Of a DNA stretch of 64,000 nucleotides, positions 1-8,870 are shown piece after piece. Position numbers and translations under genes: made by a program. The notes beneath the pieces are model-generated. The model searched no databases, had not been told where the DNA came from, and saw nothing but the letters and a program-made list of their open reading frames with translations. Where the stretch lies: assembly GCF_026151165.2 (NCBI RefSeq), contig NZ_CP117849.1, positions 2,480,001 through 2,544,000 on the forward strand, in the 5' to 3' direction. Numbering within the stretch: the first letter of the stretch is position 1; each line of letters begins with the position of its first letter. This DNA is from Cryobacterium sp. SO2. GTDB taxonomy: Bacteria; Actinomycetota; Actinomycetes; Actinomycetales; Microbacteriaceae.

Positions 1-7
1 CGCTCAT
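1..7 (-). CDS. kdpC: kdpC start (only the first codons in the window)
   Basis: Reading leftwards, an ATG at position 7 follows the kdpB stop with a purine-rich AAAGAAG-like ribosome binding site in between. In Kdp operons the subunit gene after kdpB is kdpC, the single-span subunit that stabilises the complex. Only seven bases are visible, so the call rests on gene order alone. Confidence 0.45.
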
Positions 8-40
8 GATGAGATCTTCTTTCTGATGTGGAGCACGGGG

Positions 41-2200
41 TTAGAAGCCGGGGAGCAGACCGACGATGAGGTCGATCAGCTTGATTCCGATGAAGGGCGC
101 GATCACGCCGCCGACGCCGTAAACGAGCAGGTTGCGGCTGAGGATCTTCGATGCGCTCAGCGGACGGTACTTCACCCCACGCAGAGCCAACGGGATAAGG
201 ACGACGATGACGATGGCGTTGAAGATGATCGCCGACAGGACCGCCGACGACGGGGAATGCAGCCCCATGATGTTGAGCACGGCCAAGCCGGGGAACACTC
301 CCATGAACATCGCCGGGATGATTGCGAAGTATTTCGCAATGTCGTTGGCGATGGAGAAGGTGGTGAGCGCGCCGCGAGTGATCAACAGCTGCTTGCCGAT
401 CCGCACGATGTCGATCAGCTTGCTCGGGTCCGAGTCCAGGTCGACCATGTTGCCCGCCTCTTTCGCGGCCGAGGTGCCCGTGTTCATGGCCACTCCGACA
501 TCCGCCTGCGCAAGCGCTGGGGCGTCGTTGGTGCCGTCGCCGGTCATGGCGACAAGGTTGCCGCCCTGCTGCTCGCGGCGGATCAGAGCGAGCTTGTCCT
601 CCGGGGTGGCCTCGGCCAGGAAGTCGTCCACCCCGGCTTCGGCTGCGATCGCCTTGGCTGTTAGCGGGTTGTCGCCGGTGATCATCACCGTACGGATGCC
701 CATGGCACGCATCTCGGCGAAGCGCTCCTTCAGGCCTTCCTTGACGATGTCCTTGAGGTGCACAACACCGAGGAGACGACCTTCACCCGTCGCGGTCTTC
801 ACGGCGACGACGAGCGGAGTGCCACCGCTGTTGGCGATGCGCTCCACCTGCTCATCCAGATCAGCCAGAACAGAGCTAGCCACCCGTCCGTCCTGTTCGA
901 TCCAGGCGATAACGGCGGAGCCGGCGCCCTTGCGGATCTGGGTGCCGTCTGGCTGATCGAGTCCGCTCATCCGAGTCTGGGCGGTGAAAGGGACGATGTC
1001 GCCGGGCGCGAATTCGCCCACGTGGATACCTTCCACGCCTGCCAGGTCGACCACCGACTTACCTTCCGGTGTCGGGTCAGCCAGCGACGAGAGAGCAGCC
1101 GTGCGAATGAGCTCGTCTGAATGGACACCCTCAAGGGTGACGAATTCGGACGCGCGACGATTTCCATAGGTGATGGTTCCCGTCTTATCCAGCAGCAGCG
1201 TCGTGACGTCGCCTGCGGCTTCAACCGCGCGCCCGGACATCGCCAGCACATTGTGCTGCACAAGCCGGTCCATACCGGCGATGCCGATAGCTGAGAGCAA
1301 CGCCCCGATGGTGGTGGGGATCAGGCAGACCAAGAGCGCAACTAGGACCGGCAGGCTGACCGTCGCCGCAGAATATGACGCGATCGGGTTCAGGGTCAGC
1401 GTGACGATGACGAAGATGATCGTGAGGCTGGCCAGGAGAATGTTCAACGCGATCTCGTTGGGGGTCTTCTGGCGTGACGCACCCTCGACGAGGCCGATCA
1501 TCCTGTCCACAAACGTCTCACCAGGCTTGCTGGTGATCTTCACCACGATGCGGTCGGACAGCACCCGGGTTCCGCCGGTCACCGCGCTGCGGTCACCACC
1601 GGATTCACGAACCACCGGAGCGGATTCACCGGTGATGGCCGACTCGTCCACCGAGGCGATTCCCCAGATAATGTCGCCATCACCCGGAATCAGATCACCG
1701 GCCGTGACGACGACGACGTCACCGAGCTGCAGGTCCGCGGAGGACACTTCCCGGGTCGGTGTGGTCGTTGCGGCGGGGTCACCATCGGGGCTGTACCCAG
1801 TGACCGTGTGAGCGGTGGTGCTGGTGCGGGTCTTGCGCAGGCTGTCTGCCTGGGCCTTTCCACGGCCCTCGGCGACGGACTCGGCCAGGTTGGCGAAGAG
1901 CACGGTCAGCCACAGCCAGACGGCGATGCCCCAGGTGAAGGATGCCGGTACGGAGGAGCCCCCCGAGGATTCCGGGCCGCCCATGAATGGTTCGGCGATA
2001 GCGAGGACCGTGGTGAACGCTGCGCCTACCTCGACGATGAACATGACGGGGTTGCGCCACATTTGGCGAGGATCGAGCTTTCTGAAGGCTCCGGGTATGG
2101 CGGCGATCAGTTGCTCGGCGCTGAATGCGCTCTGTGATCGAGGGGCGGTGGGGGCGCCGGGTGTTTCCGGCGCCATCGTGGGTGTTGTGGTGGTGGACAT
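41..2200 (-). CDS. kdpB: Potassium-transporting P-type ATPase, ATP-binding subunit KdpB
   Basis: KdpB is the catalytic subunit of the high-affinity K+ pump KdpFABC. The 719-aa protein has the P-type ATPase hallmarks: TGES at residues 190-193 (actuator domain), DKTGT with the phosphorylated Asp at 338, and TGDGTNDAPAL in the hinge. Several hydrophobic segments surround these motifs, and the length is close to the usual size of the subunit. It begins two bases after the kdpA stop, so the two are surely co-transcribed. The family is induced by K+ limitation through KdpDE, but no kdpDE gene is visible here. Confidence 0.97.
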   Translation of the reverse strand: MSTTTTPTMAPETPGAPTAPRSQSAFSAEQLIAAIPGAFRKLDPRQMWRNPVMFIVEVGAAFTTVLAIAEPFMGGPESSGGSSVPASFTWGIAVWLWLTVLFANLAESVAEGRGKAQADSLRKTRTSTTAHTVTGYSPDGDPAATTTPTREVSSADLQLGDVVVVTAGDLIPGDGDIIWGIASVDESAITGESAPVVRESGGDRSAVTGGTRVLSDRIVVKITSKPGETFVDRMIGLVEGASRQKTPNEIALNILLASLTIIFVIVTLTLNPIASYSAATVSLPVLVALLVCLIPTTIGALLSAIGIAGMDRLVQHNVLAMSGRAVEAAGDVTTLLLDKTGTITYGNRRASEFVTLEGVHSDELIRTAALSSLADPTPEGKSVVDLAGVEGIHVGEFAPGDIVPFTAQTRMSGLDQPDGTQIRKGAGSAVIAWIEQDGRVASSVLADLDEQVERIANSGGTPLVVAVKTATGEGRLLGVVHLKDIVKEGLKERFAEMRAMGIRTVMITGDNPLTAKAIAAEAGVDDFLAEATPEDKLALIRREQQGGNLVAMTGDGTNDAPALAQADVGVAMNTGTSAAKEAGNMVDLDSDPSKLIDIVRIGKQLLITRGALTTFSIANDIAKYFAIIPAMFMGVFPGLAVLNIMGLHSPSSAVLSAIIFNAIVIVVLIPLALRGVKYRPLSASKILSRNLLVYGVGGVIAPFIGIKLIDLIVGLLPGF

Positions 2201-2202
2201 GG

Positions 2203-3876
2203 TTACTGCAGCCCTTCCGCTAGGGGACCCAGCGCGAGTACGGGGAAATATGTGAGAGCAGTGATGACGACAGTCACGCCGACGAGGAGACCGACGAACT
2301 GCGGACGGTGGGTGGGCAGTGTTCCCGCCGTGGCCGGCACTTTGTCTTGAGCGGCAAGGGATCCTGCCAACGCAAGGACCAACACAATCGGAATGAACCT
2401 GCCGAGCAACATGGCAACACCCAACGCGGTATTGAACCAGGGAGTGTTCGCGGTGAGTCCGGCGAAGGCCGAACCGTTGTTGTTTGCTGCCGAGGTGAAT
2501 GCGTACAACACTTCAGAGAGGCCGTGAATACCGGGGTTCCAGATCGATGTGGATTCGACGTCAGCGCGGATCGCGGGGATCGCGAAGCTCAGCGCGGTAC
2601 CCAGCAGGACGATCGTGGGAGTGACCAGAATGTAGAGGCTGGCGAGTTTGATTTCCTTCGGGCCGATCTTCTTGCCGAGGTACTCGGGTGTCCGTCCGAC
2701 CAGCAAACCGCCAACAAAGACCGCGATGATCGCCAAGACCAACATTCCGTACAGGCCCGATCCGACGCCGCCGGGGGCGACCTCGCCGAGCATCATGTTG
2801 ATCATGGGCATCATGCCACCCAGGGCGGTGTACGAGTCATGCATGGAGTTGACCGCGCCGGTGGACGTCAAGGTGCTCGTTGAACCGAACAGTGTCGAGG
2901 CGAAGATCCCGAAGCGTTGCTCCTTGCCCTCCATAGCTCCTCCCGCAAGCTGCGGCGCCGTGCCGGCACCGTTGAGCTCGAACAGGGTGAGGAAGGTGAG
3001 CGAGGCGACGAAGATGCTACCCATCACAGCGAGGATGGCGTAACCCTGTTTGTGGTTGCCAACCATGCGCCCGAAGGTGCGTGGGAGAGAGAAGGGAATC
3101 ATCAGCATCAGCACGTTCTGGAATAGGCTCGTCCAGGCGTTCGGGTTTTCAAACGGGTGGGCCGCGTTGGCGTTGAAGAATCCACCACCGTTGGTCCCGA
3201 GGTTCTTGATCACTTCCTGGGAGGCAACCGGGCCACCGGGCAGGTTCTGCACGCCGCCGCTGAGGGTCGTGATCTCGGTGAAGCCGTTGAAGTTCTGGAT
3301 CACTCCGCTCGCGATCAGCACCACTGCACCAACCACCGAGAGGGGAAGAAGCAACCGCAAGATCCCCCGGGTCAGATCGACCCAGAAGTTACCGATGGTG
3401 GCCGACTCGCGCCGGGTGAAACCGCGCACGAGCGCGATAGCGATCGCGATTCCCACGGCGGCGGAAACGAAGTTCTGTACGGCGAGGCCGGCGATCTGGA
3501 CGGTGTAACCCATGGTGACGTCGGGCGAGTACGACTGCCAGTTCGTGTTCGCCACGAACGACGCCGCCGTGTTGAAGGAGAGCCCTTCCGGGACGGCGGG
3601 CAGTCCCAGAGAGTAAGGGAGTACCGCTTGGAAGCGTTGCAGGAGGTAGACGAACAACAGCCCGACGACCGAGAACGCAAGAACGCCCCGCAGGTAAGAC
3701 TTCCAGGTTTGCTCGACGCTGGAATCTACCCCGATGATCCGGTAGAAGCCTCGCTCGGCCTTCAGGTCTTTTTTGGAGGTGTAGATGTGGGCCATGTAGT
3801 CGCCCAGGGGACGATAGAGCAGGGCCAGGATGAGTACCAGGGTCGCTACCTGGAGGATCGCGAAGAATACGTCCAT
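2203..3876 (-). CDS. kdpA: Potassium-transporting ATPase, K+-channel subunit KdpA
   Basis: KdpA is the K+-selective pore subunit of KdpFABC in the cytoplasmic membrane. The 557-aa protein is very hydrophobic and contains the repeated selectivity-filter type segments of the family, for example GTNGGGFFNANAAHPFENP in the middle. Length and order (kdpF-kdpA-kdpB) match the family. Its ATG is directly preceded by the kdpF stop codon, which argues for translational coupling. Confidence 0.97.
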   Translation of the reverse strand: MDVFFAILQVATLVLILALLYRPLGDYMAHIYTSKKDLKAERGFYRIIGVDSSVEQTWKSYLRGVLAFSVVGLLFVYLLQRFQAVLPYSLGLPAVPEGLSFNTAASFVANTNWQSYSPDVTMGYTVQIAGLAVQNFVSAAVGIAIAIALVRGFTRRESATIGNFWVDLTRGILRLLLPLSVVGAVVLIASGVIQNFNGFTEITTLSGGVQNLPGGPVASQEVIKNLGTNGGGFFNANAAHPFENPNAWTSLFQNVLMLMIPFSLPRTFGRMVGNHKQGYAILAVMGSIFVASLTFLTLFELNGAGTAPQLAGGAMEGKEQRFGIFASTLFGSTSTLTSTGAVNSMHDSYTALGGMMPMINMMLGEVAPGGVGSGLYGMLVLAIIAVFVGGLLVGRTPEYLGKKIGPKEIKLASLYILVTPTIVLLGTALSFAIPAIRADVESTSIWNPGIHGLSEVLYAFTSAANNNGSAFAGLTANTPWFNTALGVAMLLGRFIPIVLVLALAGSLAAQDKVPATAGTLPTHRPQFVGLLVGVTVVITALTYFPVLALGPLAEGLQ

Positions 3877-3966
3877 TTAGAATCGCTCCGGTTTCACGAG
3901 GGCGACCACGAGGTACACCACAGCGGCAATAGCCAACGCCGCGGCAAGCAGGTCAAAGAAGATCAC
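3877..3966 (-). CDS. kdpF: KdpF, small stabilising subunit of the Kdp ATPase (29 aa)
   Basis: A GTG-started frame of 29 codons encodes one hydrophobic helix ending in VALVKPERF. This matches the typical KdpF pattern of a single span followed by a short basic tail with KPE. It ends exactly where kdpA begins, and its GTG overlaps the stop of the upstream 31-aa frame (GTGA). KdpF binds lipid and stabilises the KdpABC complex. The position, size and tail make this call firm. Confidence 0.9.
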   Translation of the reverse strand: MIFFDLLAAALAIAAVVYLVVALVKPERF

Positions 3967-4058
3967 AGCTTCTCGACCCCCCAGCCAATGACGCCGACAA
4001 GCGCGAACACGGCAATGACGCCGAGAACGTAAACAATGTCAAGCACAAGTAACTCCAT
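3963..4058 (-). CDS. 31-aa single-span membrane peptide at the head of the kdp operon
   Basis: An ATG frame starting MELLVLDIVYVLGVIAVFAL encodes one hydrophobic helix with the charged tail GWGVEKL. Its TGA overlaps the kdpF GTG by four bases, so it looks translationally coupled to kdp. I know of no assigned function. It may be an additional small subunit or a regulator of the pump. No clear Shine-Dalgarno is visible upstream, so it may be translated from a leaderless mRNA. The frame itself is well supported; the role is inference. Confidence 0.6.
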   Translation of the reverse strand: MELLVLDIVYVLGVIAVFALVGVIGWGVEKL

Positions 4059-4364
4059 CTGGAGAAGGACCACACGACCCGAAAGCGGGACATGGATGCC
4101 GCAGCGGCACGACATCCGATTAGACACCCCCGGTCACGGCGAAATCCCAGCCCTAACGGAATCCAAACGGTGAATCGCCCGAACCTAACGGGATCCCTAC
4201 ACCCCTCCTCTTGCCAGGCTGATTGGCCTCGCCCAGCACCCTGATTCGTGCGTCATCGGTATGCCGGGCCGCCTCCGTATCGGTTCCGTTCGATTCAGGG
4301 CTGTACCCGCATGCGTTCCGTTAGGGAGCGGGGTTTCCCGTCGCCGGGCCAGTAGGACTGAACC
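4059..4364 (-). promoter_or_regulatory. kdp promoter region with repeated CCTAACGG boxes
   Basis: This stretch has no convincing gene. It holds two direct copies of CCTAACGGRATCC, whose cores are at 4152-4159 and 4184-4191. They are 32 bp apart, about three helical turns. A third, inverted copy of the core (CCGTTAGG) lies at 4318-4325. The two close copies sit about 95-130 bp upstream of the first kdp frame, a fitting place for an activator such as KdpE. The assignment to a regulator is inference. Confidence 0.45.
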
Positions 4365-4436
4365 ATGACAACACCTGACAGCCGCACATCGGAGCCCCTC
4401 AAACCGAGCAACCGTGGCACGGGCTCGCGCTCATGA
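4365..4436 (+). CDS. Possible 23-aa leader peptide coupled to the next gene
   Basis: A short frame (MTTPDSRTSEPLKPSNRGTG and three more residues) ends in TGA that overlaps the ATG of the following gene as ATGA. Such overlaps usually mean translational coupling. The peptide is hydrophilic, with no recognisable motif. It could be a leader, or a chance frame. Confidence 0.25.
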   Translation: MTTPDSRTSEPLKPSNRGTGSRS

Positions 4437-5017
4437 CTCTCACCGCGATCATGCCCTCCCTCCGGCGCTCAATTGCCGACCCTCTCCGGATCGATGCGTG
4501 GCCGGAGTCCTCTCAAGTCACCACGACCGACGTCATCGTGTGCGGTGTCTCGATGATCCGACTCGTCGAGGTGTGCCAGACACCGTGTGTGCACACAGCG
4601 GCCGCTGTCATCCCCGGCACGCACGGGCGCAGGTCGCCCTATCGGGATGCCGCAGTGGTGGTTGTGCGCGTCACCGCGGTCTTGAAGAACTTCGATGCGG
4701 CCCGCGTTGTGCTCATCGACGCATGCCTGGACACGGTCAACGCCACGTGGCGAGAGACCCGACTCATCGGGCGAGCGTCCACGGTGAAGAGCACCGCGGC
4801 GATTCTGCTCTCCGGCGAATCCCACGAAACACCGAGCATCGGCCGCGGCGTGATGGAACTGCCCGACGATCTCCGGGAAGGCGACCTGCTCGCCATCCCC
4901 TGCACCGGTGTCGTCGCACTCCGGGACATCCGTGCCCGACCAACGGTGCTGACCGACACGATAGACACCCGCGAAGACAGCGCCGCCGAGTTCACCTGGC
5001 TGGCGCAGCTCGCATGA
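4433..5017 (+). CDS. Unknown protein, first of two tandem paralogues
   Basis: This 194-aa protein has no family I recognise. It shares its layout with the next gene. Both begin MTL and have a ...WPE...D(V/L)I(V/I)(C/N)GVS(M/L)(I/V)R segment near residue 40. Both then have a predicted beta-rich core with V(L/V)..DA.LD, then RLIGR or RIVGR, and near the C-terminus LP.D...GDL(L/I)AIPC.G...L.DIR. There is no signal peptide or membrane span. A possible leader peptide overlaps its start. Function unknown. Confidence 0.7.
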   Translation: MTLTAIMPSLRRSIADPLRIDAWPESSQVTTTDVIVCGVSMIRLVEVCQTPCVHTAAAVIPGTHGRRSPYRDAAVVVVRVTAVLKNFDAARVVLIDACLDTVNATWRETRLIGRASTVKSTAAILLSGESHETPSIGRGVMELPDDLREGDLLAIPCTGVVALRDIRARPTVLTDTIDTREDSAAEFTWLAQLA

Positions 5018-5057
5018 CCAATCCCACACACCATCGCAATCCCACGGAGGAGCACTC

Positions 5058-5630
5058 ATGACTCTCATGTCCAGCATCCTGGCCCGGACACCCCTGACGC
5101 ATCGACCTGCCGACATCGGCTCCTGGCCGGAGGGCACCGTCCACACCATGGATGACCTCATCATCAACGGGGTCTCCCTGGTGCGCGCCAGCCACGACCG
5201 CACTCCCGCGGTACGAATCGGCGCGGCTCCCGACGCCGGGGAGCGGCACGCCGCCACGCCGGAACGATTCATCACCGTTCTGTTGACCCGGGTGGAGGAG
5301 ACCGGCTTCACCGATTCACACCGGCGCCTGGTCGTGTGGGTCGACGCCGAGCTGGACCACTGCCGCCCCAATCTGTCGGCAGCCCGCATTGTCGGCCGCC
5401 GCAGCGTCGCTCACCTCAAGCGCATGCAGCTCCGGCCCCGGCCTGTGGATGACATGCAGTGGGTTTGGCTGCCGGCCGATGTGGTTGTCGGTGATCTGAT
5501 CGCCATACCGTGCGAAGGAGCCATCCCTCTCAGCGACATCCGTCGACACAGCAGGTACCCGGGTCACCACGTAGACGAGTGGCCAGACGAACCGGACGAT
5601 CTTCCGTTCACCCGCGCGTGCTTGAAATAA
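5058..5630 (+). CDS. Unknown protein, second of two tandem paralogues
   Basis: This 190-aa protein is a diverged duplicate of the upstream gene, lying 40 bp downstream. A GGAGGAG ribosome binding site stands just before its ATG. The clearest shared parts are the N-terminal GVSLVR segment, the RIVGRRS segment and the C-terminal VGDLIAIPCEGAIPLSDIRR. A gene pair kept in tandem suggests two related ligands or a heteromer, but that is inference. The 3' end overlaps the probable GTG of the next gene. Confidence 0.7.
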   Translation: MTLMSSILARTPLTHRPADIGSWPEGTVHTMDDLIINGVSLVRASHDRTPAVRIGAAPDAGERHAATPERFITVLLTRVEETGFTDSHRRLVVWVDAELDHCRPNLSAARIVGRRSVAHLKRMQLRPRPVDDMQWVWLPADVVVGDLIAIPCEGAIPLSDIRRHSRYPGHHVDEWPDEPDDLPFTRACLK

Positions 5631-6193
5631 ACCTCAGCGCCGAGTTGGAGATCCCGCCGCTCTCCGCGCCGACGATCGTCCTCCGGGGCGACCCGATGGC
5701 TGCTCTTCGCCCTTTGTCACGGCTGCCGACCGTGCTCGCGACCCCGGCTCAACCGGGGCGGCCCTTTCGGCGCCGGGCGATCAGGGCGGTGGCGACGGGG
5801 GTCGATGCCAGCGCGGACGCCGCACTCACCTCCCGCGGGCTGAAGTCACGGCTTCGACGAGAGCTGCTGTCGAGCCAGCGACTGTGCGAGTGGCTACCCC
5901 ACCTCAAACACGTCATCTTCGTCGTTGCGGAGCCCACGCACCTGCGTGAGAGAGCGGTGCTCGGCATCGCTGACGGGTTTGCCGCATACGTTCACGCTCA
6001 CTTGGAACGGGTCTGCGGGGCCTATGTGACCGTGACGGTGCTGCTGGTCGCCGACTGCGCCCAACCCGGGCTGCTCGCGGAACGCATCGATCAGCGCGCC
6101 TCGCTTGGCCCGCTCGACCCCTATCTGGCATTACCGTGGCGGGACGTCGCTGAACAACCAATTCAGCTCTCGGCGGCCGCCGCATACTGCTGA
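5618..6193 (+). CDS. Unknown protein downstream of the paralogue pair
   Basis: I take a GTG at 5618, which overlaps the end of the preceding gene. An ATG at 5696 is an alternative, and the frame stays open further upstream to 5510. The product (about 191 aa) has an Arg-rich segment and then a region around HVIFVVAEPTHLRERAVLGI and VTVTVLLVADCAQPG that looks like an alpha/beta fold. No known motif is seen. It probably forms one transcription unit with the two preceding genes and ends at the hairpin at 6202-6232. Confidence 0.55.
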   Translation: MLEINLSAELEIPPLSAPTIVLRGDPMAALRPLSRLPTVLATPAQPGRPFRRRAIRAVATGVDASADAALTSRGLKSRLRRELLSSQRLCEWLPHLKHVIFVVAEPTHLRERAVLGIADGFAAYVHAHLERVCGAYVTVTVLLVADCAQPGLLAERIDQRASLGPLDPYLALPWRDVAEQPIQLSAAAAYC

Positions 6194-6201
6194 TTCCACA
6201 G

Positions 6202-6232
6202 CCGCCAGCTCCCTTCCTCCCGGAGCTGGCGG
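6202..6232. terminator. Bidirectional terminator hairpin
   Basis: CCGCCAGCTCC (6202-6212) pairs perfectly with GGAGCTGGCGG (6222-6232) around a 9-base loop. It lies between convergent genes, so it can serve both. Confidence 0.7.
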
Positions 6233-6241
6233 AGCTGGCGG

Positions 6242-6826
6242 CTACGCGGCGGTCCGCGCCGCGTCCAGGTGTTCCTCGGCGTCTGAGTAGACAGCCGACC
6301 AGACCATCTCGTGTTCCGCCGGCGTGGACCGGCCTAGCTGCAGCGCCTGGTCCGCGGCCGCCAAAGTCGCGGCCAACGAGGCCAGGTATCTGCACTCGCC
6401 GGTGTGACAGGTGTCGGGCACGAGGGTGGATCTGGCCGCCGTCAGCTCAAGGACCTGTTTCCGCACCGGACCTGCAGCACGGGCCACGACGACAGCCCCG
6501 AGAGCATAAAACGCGACGCAGCCGATCACGATGACCAGTCTCGAGGCGCCACCCTCCGCCATCGCTACGAACACGCCCAGCACGCCCACGAGCCCCAGGA
6601 TCGTCCAGCCGCGACAGAGTCGAACTCGGCGTCGTTGCTGCACCGATATTCCCGGCGGGTACACGACAAGCCGGTAACCGACGCTGCCGTACCGTCCGAC
6701 CGCGACGGTGTAACTTCCCCACCGGCACCGCCCATCAACGACCGTGGAGAGCCATTGGTTGAGCAAGATTCCCGAACTGCTCGTTCGCGCACTATTCACC
6801 TCACCAGCGTCCTCCCGGCGCCTCAC
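6242..6826 (-). CDS. Membrane protein, DUF6611-like
   Basis: The 194-aa protein has an N-terminal segment with GYRLVVYPPGIS, then two hydrophobic helices (about residues 75-92 and 98-115), and an Ala/Glu-rich soluble tail. The YRLVVYPPGIS...RRRVRLCRGW arrangement resembles small actinobacterial proteins filed as DUF6611. That assignment is from memory and tentative. The start could be further in, since the first 30 residues look poorly ordered. It is convergent with the unknown genes to its left. Confidence 0.5.
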   Translation of the reverse strand: MRRREDAGEVNSARTSSSGILLNQWLSTVVDGRCRWGSYTVAVGRYGSVGYRLVVYPPGISVQQRRRVRLCRGWTILGLVGVLGVFVAMAEGGASRLVIVIGCVAFYALGAVVVARAAGPVRKQVLELTAARSTLVPDTCHTGECRYLASLAATLAAADQALQLGRSTPAEHEMVWSAVYSDAEEHLDAARTAA

Positions 6827-6920
6827 CGTTTGGAGGATCTATACGGAACGCATGCGCAGGATCCGATGCTTTATACGCTTTCCCTACGCCGCGAGTTCAC
6901 GCCGCAGGGGTGTGACGGCT

Positions 6921-8870
6921 TCAGCTGACGTGAACGTGTGGTCGTCGTTTAGCGTTGGGCTCGGATTCGCGAAGCACCTCTCGGGTCACGGGCGCAATTT
7001 CTCCGAGGCCGGTGAACAGGAACTTGAACATATTGGCGAGCGGGTTGCCCTGGGTCCATTCGAAATAGATCTCTGGGATCAGGCCGGTCTGATCGCGGAT
7101 CTCCAGCAGCACAGCGGCGATCGTGTTCGGAACGTTGCCGCTGGTGACCTGCAGAACTCGATACCCGTGTTTCGCCACCCCGCGCACGACCAGGTCCTCT
7201 TCAAAATCAGAGGAGTCGGAGGGAAGTACTTCGAGGAAGATGATCGGCGAACCGGGCGGGATATTGCCGAACCGGCGTTCGTCCCGGCTCTTGTTACGAT
7301 ATTCGACCTCGGTGTCGTCGTCTGGCTCGTGCGAGATGATTCGGATTACGTCGTAGTCTTCGGCGTCCCCGGTGACGAAGTCGAGTGCGGACGGGTCCAA
7401 AATGACCGATGTTGCCCGCAGTTCAAAGGAACGCCGCACCCGAGATACCAGCGAAATAACCATAATGCCCACGATGAAAAGGCCGGCAATGCGCACACCG
7501 TCAGGGCGTTCAACAATATTGACAACGGTCGTGTAGACCAGGATCACCGCGATAGCTGCGAAGCCGAGAGTCGGCCAGCGCTGCTGCTTTCGGCGTGCAG
7601 AGAGCGTCACCGCAACGGACGCGGACGTCATCAGCACCAAAACCCCCGTCGCATACGCTCCGCCCTGGGCGTCGACGCTGGCCTGGAAGGCGATCGTGAT
7701 GACGAAGGCTATTGCAACGAAAACCAACACAAGTGGACGCACGGCACGGGCCCATTGCGGGGCCATGCCATAGCGCGGCAGATACCGCGGGACGAGGTTG
7801 AGCAGCCCAGCCATCGCTGACGCGCCCGCGAACCAAAGAATGCAAATGGTGCTGATGTCATACACGGACCCGAAGGCGTTCCCTAGGTATTCGTGGGCGA
7901 GGTACGCCAACGCGCGGCCATTGGCTGGCCCGCCGGGCTGGAAAGCCTCCTGCGGAATCAGCAAGGTCGTGACGATACTCGAGGTGATAAGGAATCCGCT
8001 CATGATCAGCGCGGCCGTGGTGAGCAGCCTCTTCGTGCCACGGATCCGGCCCGCCGGGTTGTCCGCCGTGTCAGAGGCACCACCCTTCACCTGGGGCATT
8101 ACGGCTACGCCTGTCTCGAAGCCAGACAATCCCAACGCCAGCTTCGGGAACACGAGAAGAGCAATGCCCACCATGACAAGTGGATTGCCGTGTTGCACGG
8201 TCAGTGCCGCCCACCAATCAGTGATCAGCACCGCGTTCGAGGCGACGTGCCCGATCGATACCACGATCACGATCAGGTTAAGGAAGAGGTAGACCGCGAC
8301 CAGCACCACAGCAATGCCGATGGCCTCCTTGAAGCCGCGGAGGAACACGATGCCCAGCAGTGTGACCAGAAACAGGGTGACGAGCACCTCTTGGCCGTGC
8401 AACCAGGATGGCGCGAACGGATTCTCGATAGCGTGCGCCGTGGCATCCGCTGCCGACAAGGTGATGGTGATCATGAAGTCGGTGGCGGCGAATCCGAGCA
8501 GTACCAGCACGAAGATCTTGCCGGACCACCACGGCAGCAGCTTTTCCAGCATCTGGATCGAGCCAGAACCGCGAAAACTCTCTTCAGCGACCCGGCGATA
8601 CACGGGTAACGCCCCCAACAAGGTCAAGATCACCAATACGATCGTCGCAATAGGTGACAGCAGCCCTGCCGCGAGGGCCGCAATAGCCGGCTGATATCCC
8701 AGGGTGGAAAAATAGTCGACACCTGTTAGGCACATCACCCGCCACCAGGAGTGTGTTCTTTCGACCGTGGCAGCGTGGGGACCCACACGGGTGCCCTGCC
8801 GGTCGCCACTGTCCTGCAACAGCCAAGCTTTGAGATTCGTGGCGGAAGCACGTGGTTTATTCACGGGCAC
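6921..8870 (-). CDS. APC-superfamily permease (amino acid or K+ transporter)
   Basis: The 649-aa protein has a short basic N-terminus, about twelve hydrophobic spans and a soluble C-terminal domain of about 170 residues. Near residue 50 it has a GVDYFSTLGYQPAIAALAAG segment of the amino acid-polyamine-organocation superfamily. This superfamily includes amino acid permeases and the KimA/KUP type K+ importers, which share the membrane-plus-cytosolic-tail layout. Its closeness to kdp makes K+ import plausible, but this is inference. Start codons are GTG at 8870 or 8864. Confidence 0.75.
   Translation of the reverse strand: MPVNKPRASATNLKAWLLQDSGDRQGTRVGPHAATVERTHSWWRVMCLTGVDYFSTLGYQPAIAALAAGLLSPIATIVLVILTLLGALPVYRRVAEESFRGSGSIQMLEKLLPWWSGKIFVLVLLGFAATDFMITITLSAADATAHAIENPFAPSWLHGQEVLVTLFLVTLLGIVFLRGFKEAIGIAVVLVAVYLFLNLIVIVVSIGHVASNAVLITDWWAALTVQHGNPLVMVGIALLVFPKLALGLSGFETGVAVMPQVKGGASDTADNPAGRIRGTKRLLTTAALIMSGFLITSSIVTTLLIPQEAFQPGGPANGRALAYLAHEYLGNAFGSVYDISTICILWFAGASAMAGLLNLVPRYLPRYGMAPQWARAVRPLVLVFVAIAFVITIAFQASVDAQGGAYATGVLVLMTSASVAVTLSARRKQQRWPTLGFAAIAVILVYTTVVNIVERPDGVRIAGLFIVGIMVISLVSRVRRSFELRATSVILDPSALDFVTGDAEDYDVIRIISHEPDDDTEVEYRNKSRDERRFGNIPPGSPIIFLEVLPSDSSDFEEDLVVRGVAKHGYRVLQVTSGNVPNTIAAVLLEIRDQTGLIPEIYFEWTQGNPLANMFKFLFTGLGEIAPVTREVLRESEPNAKRRPHVHVS

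Noticed and set aside
3157..4032. Long plus-strand frame of 291 codons opposite kdpA and kdpF
   Set aside because: It is the mirror of strongly conserved kdp genes. Its translation is charged and of low complexity, with no family motif.
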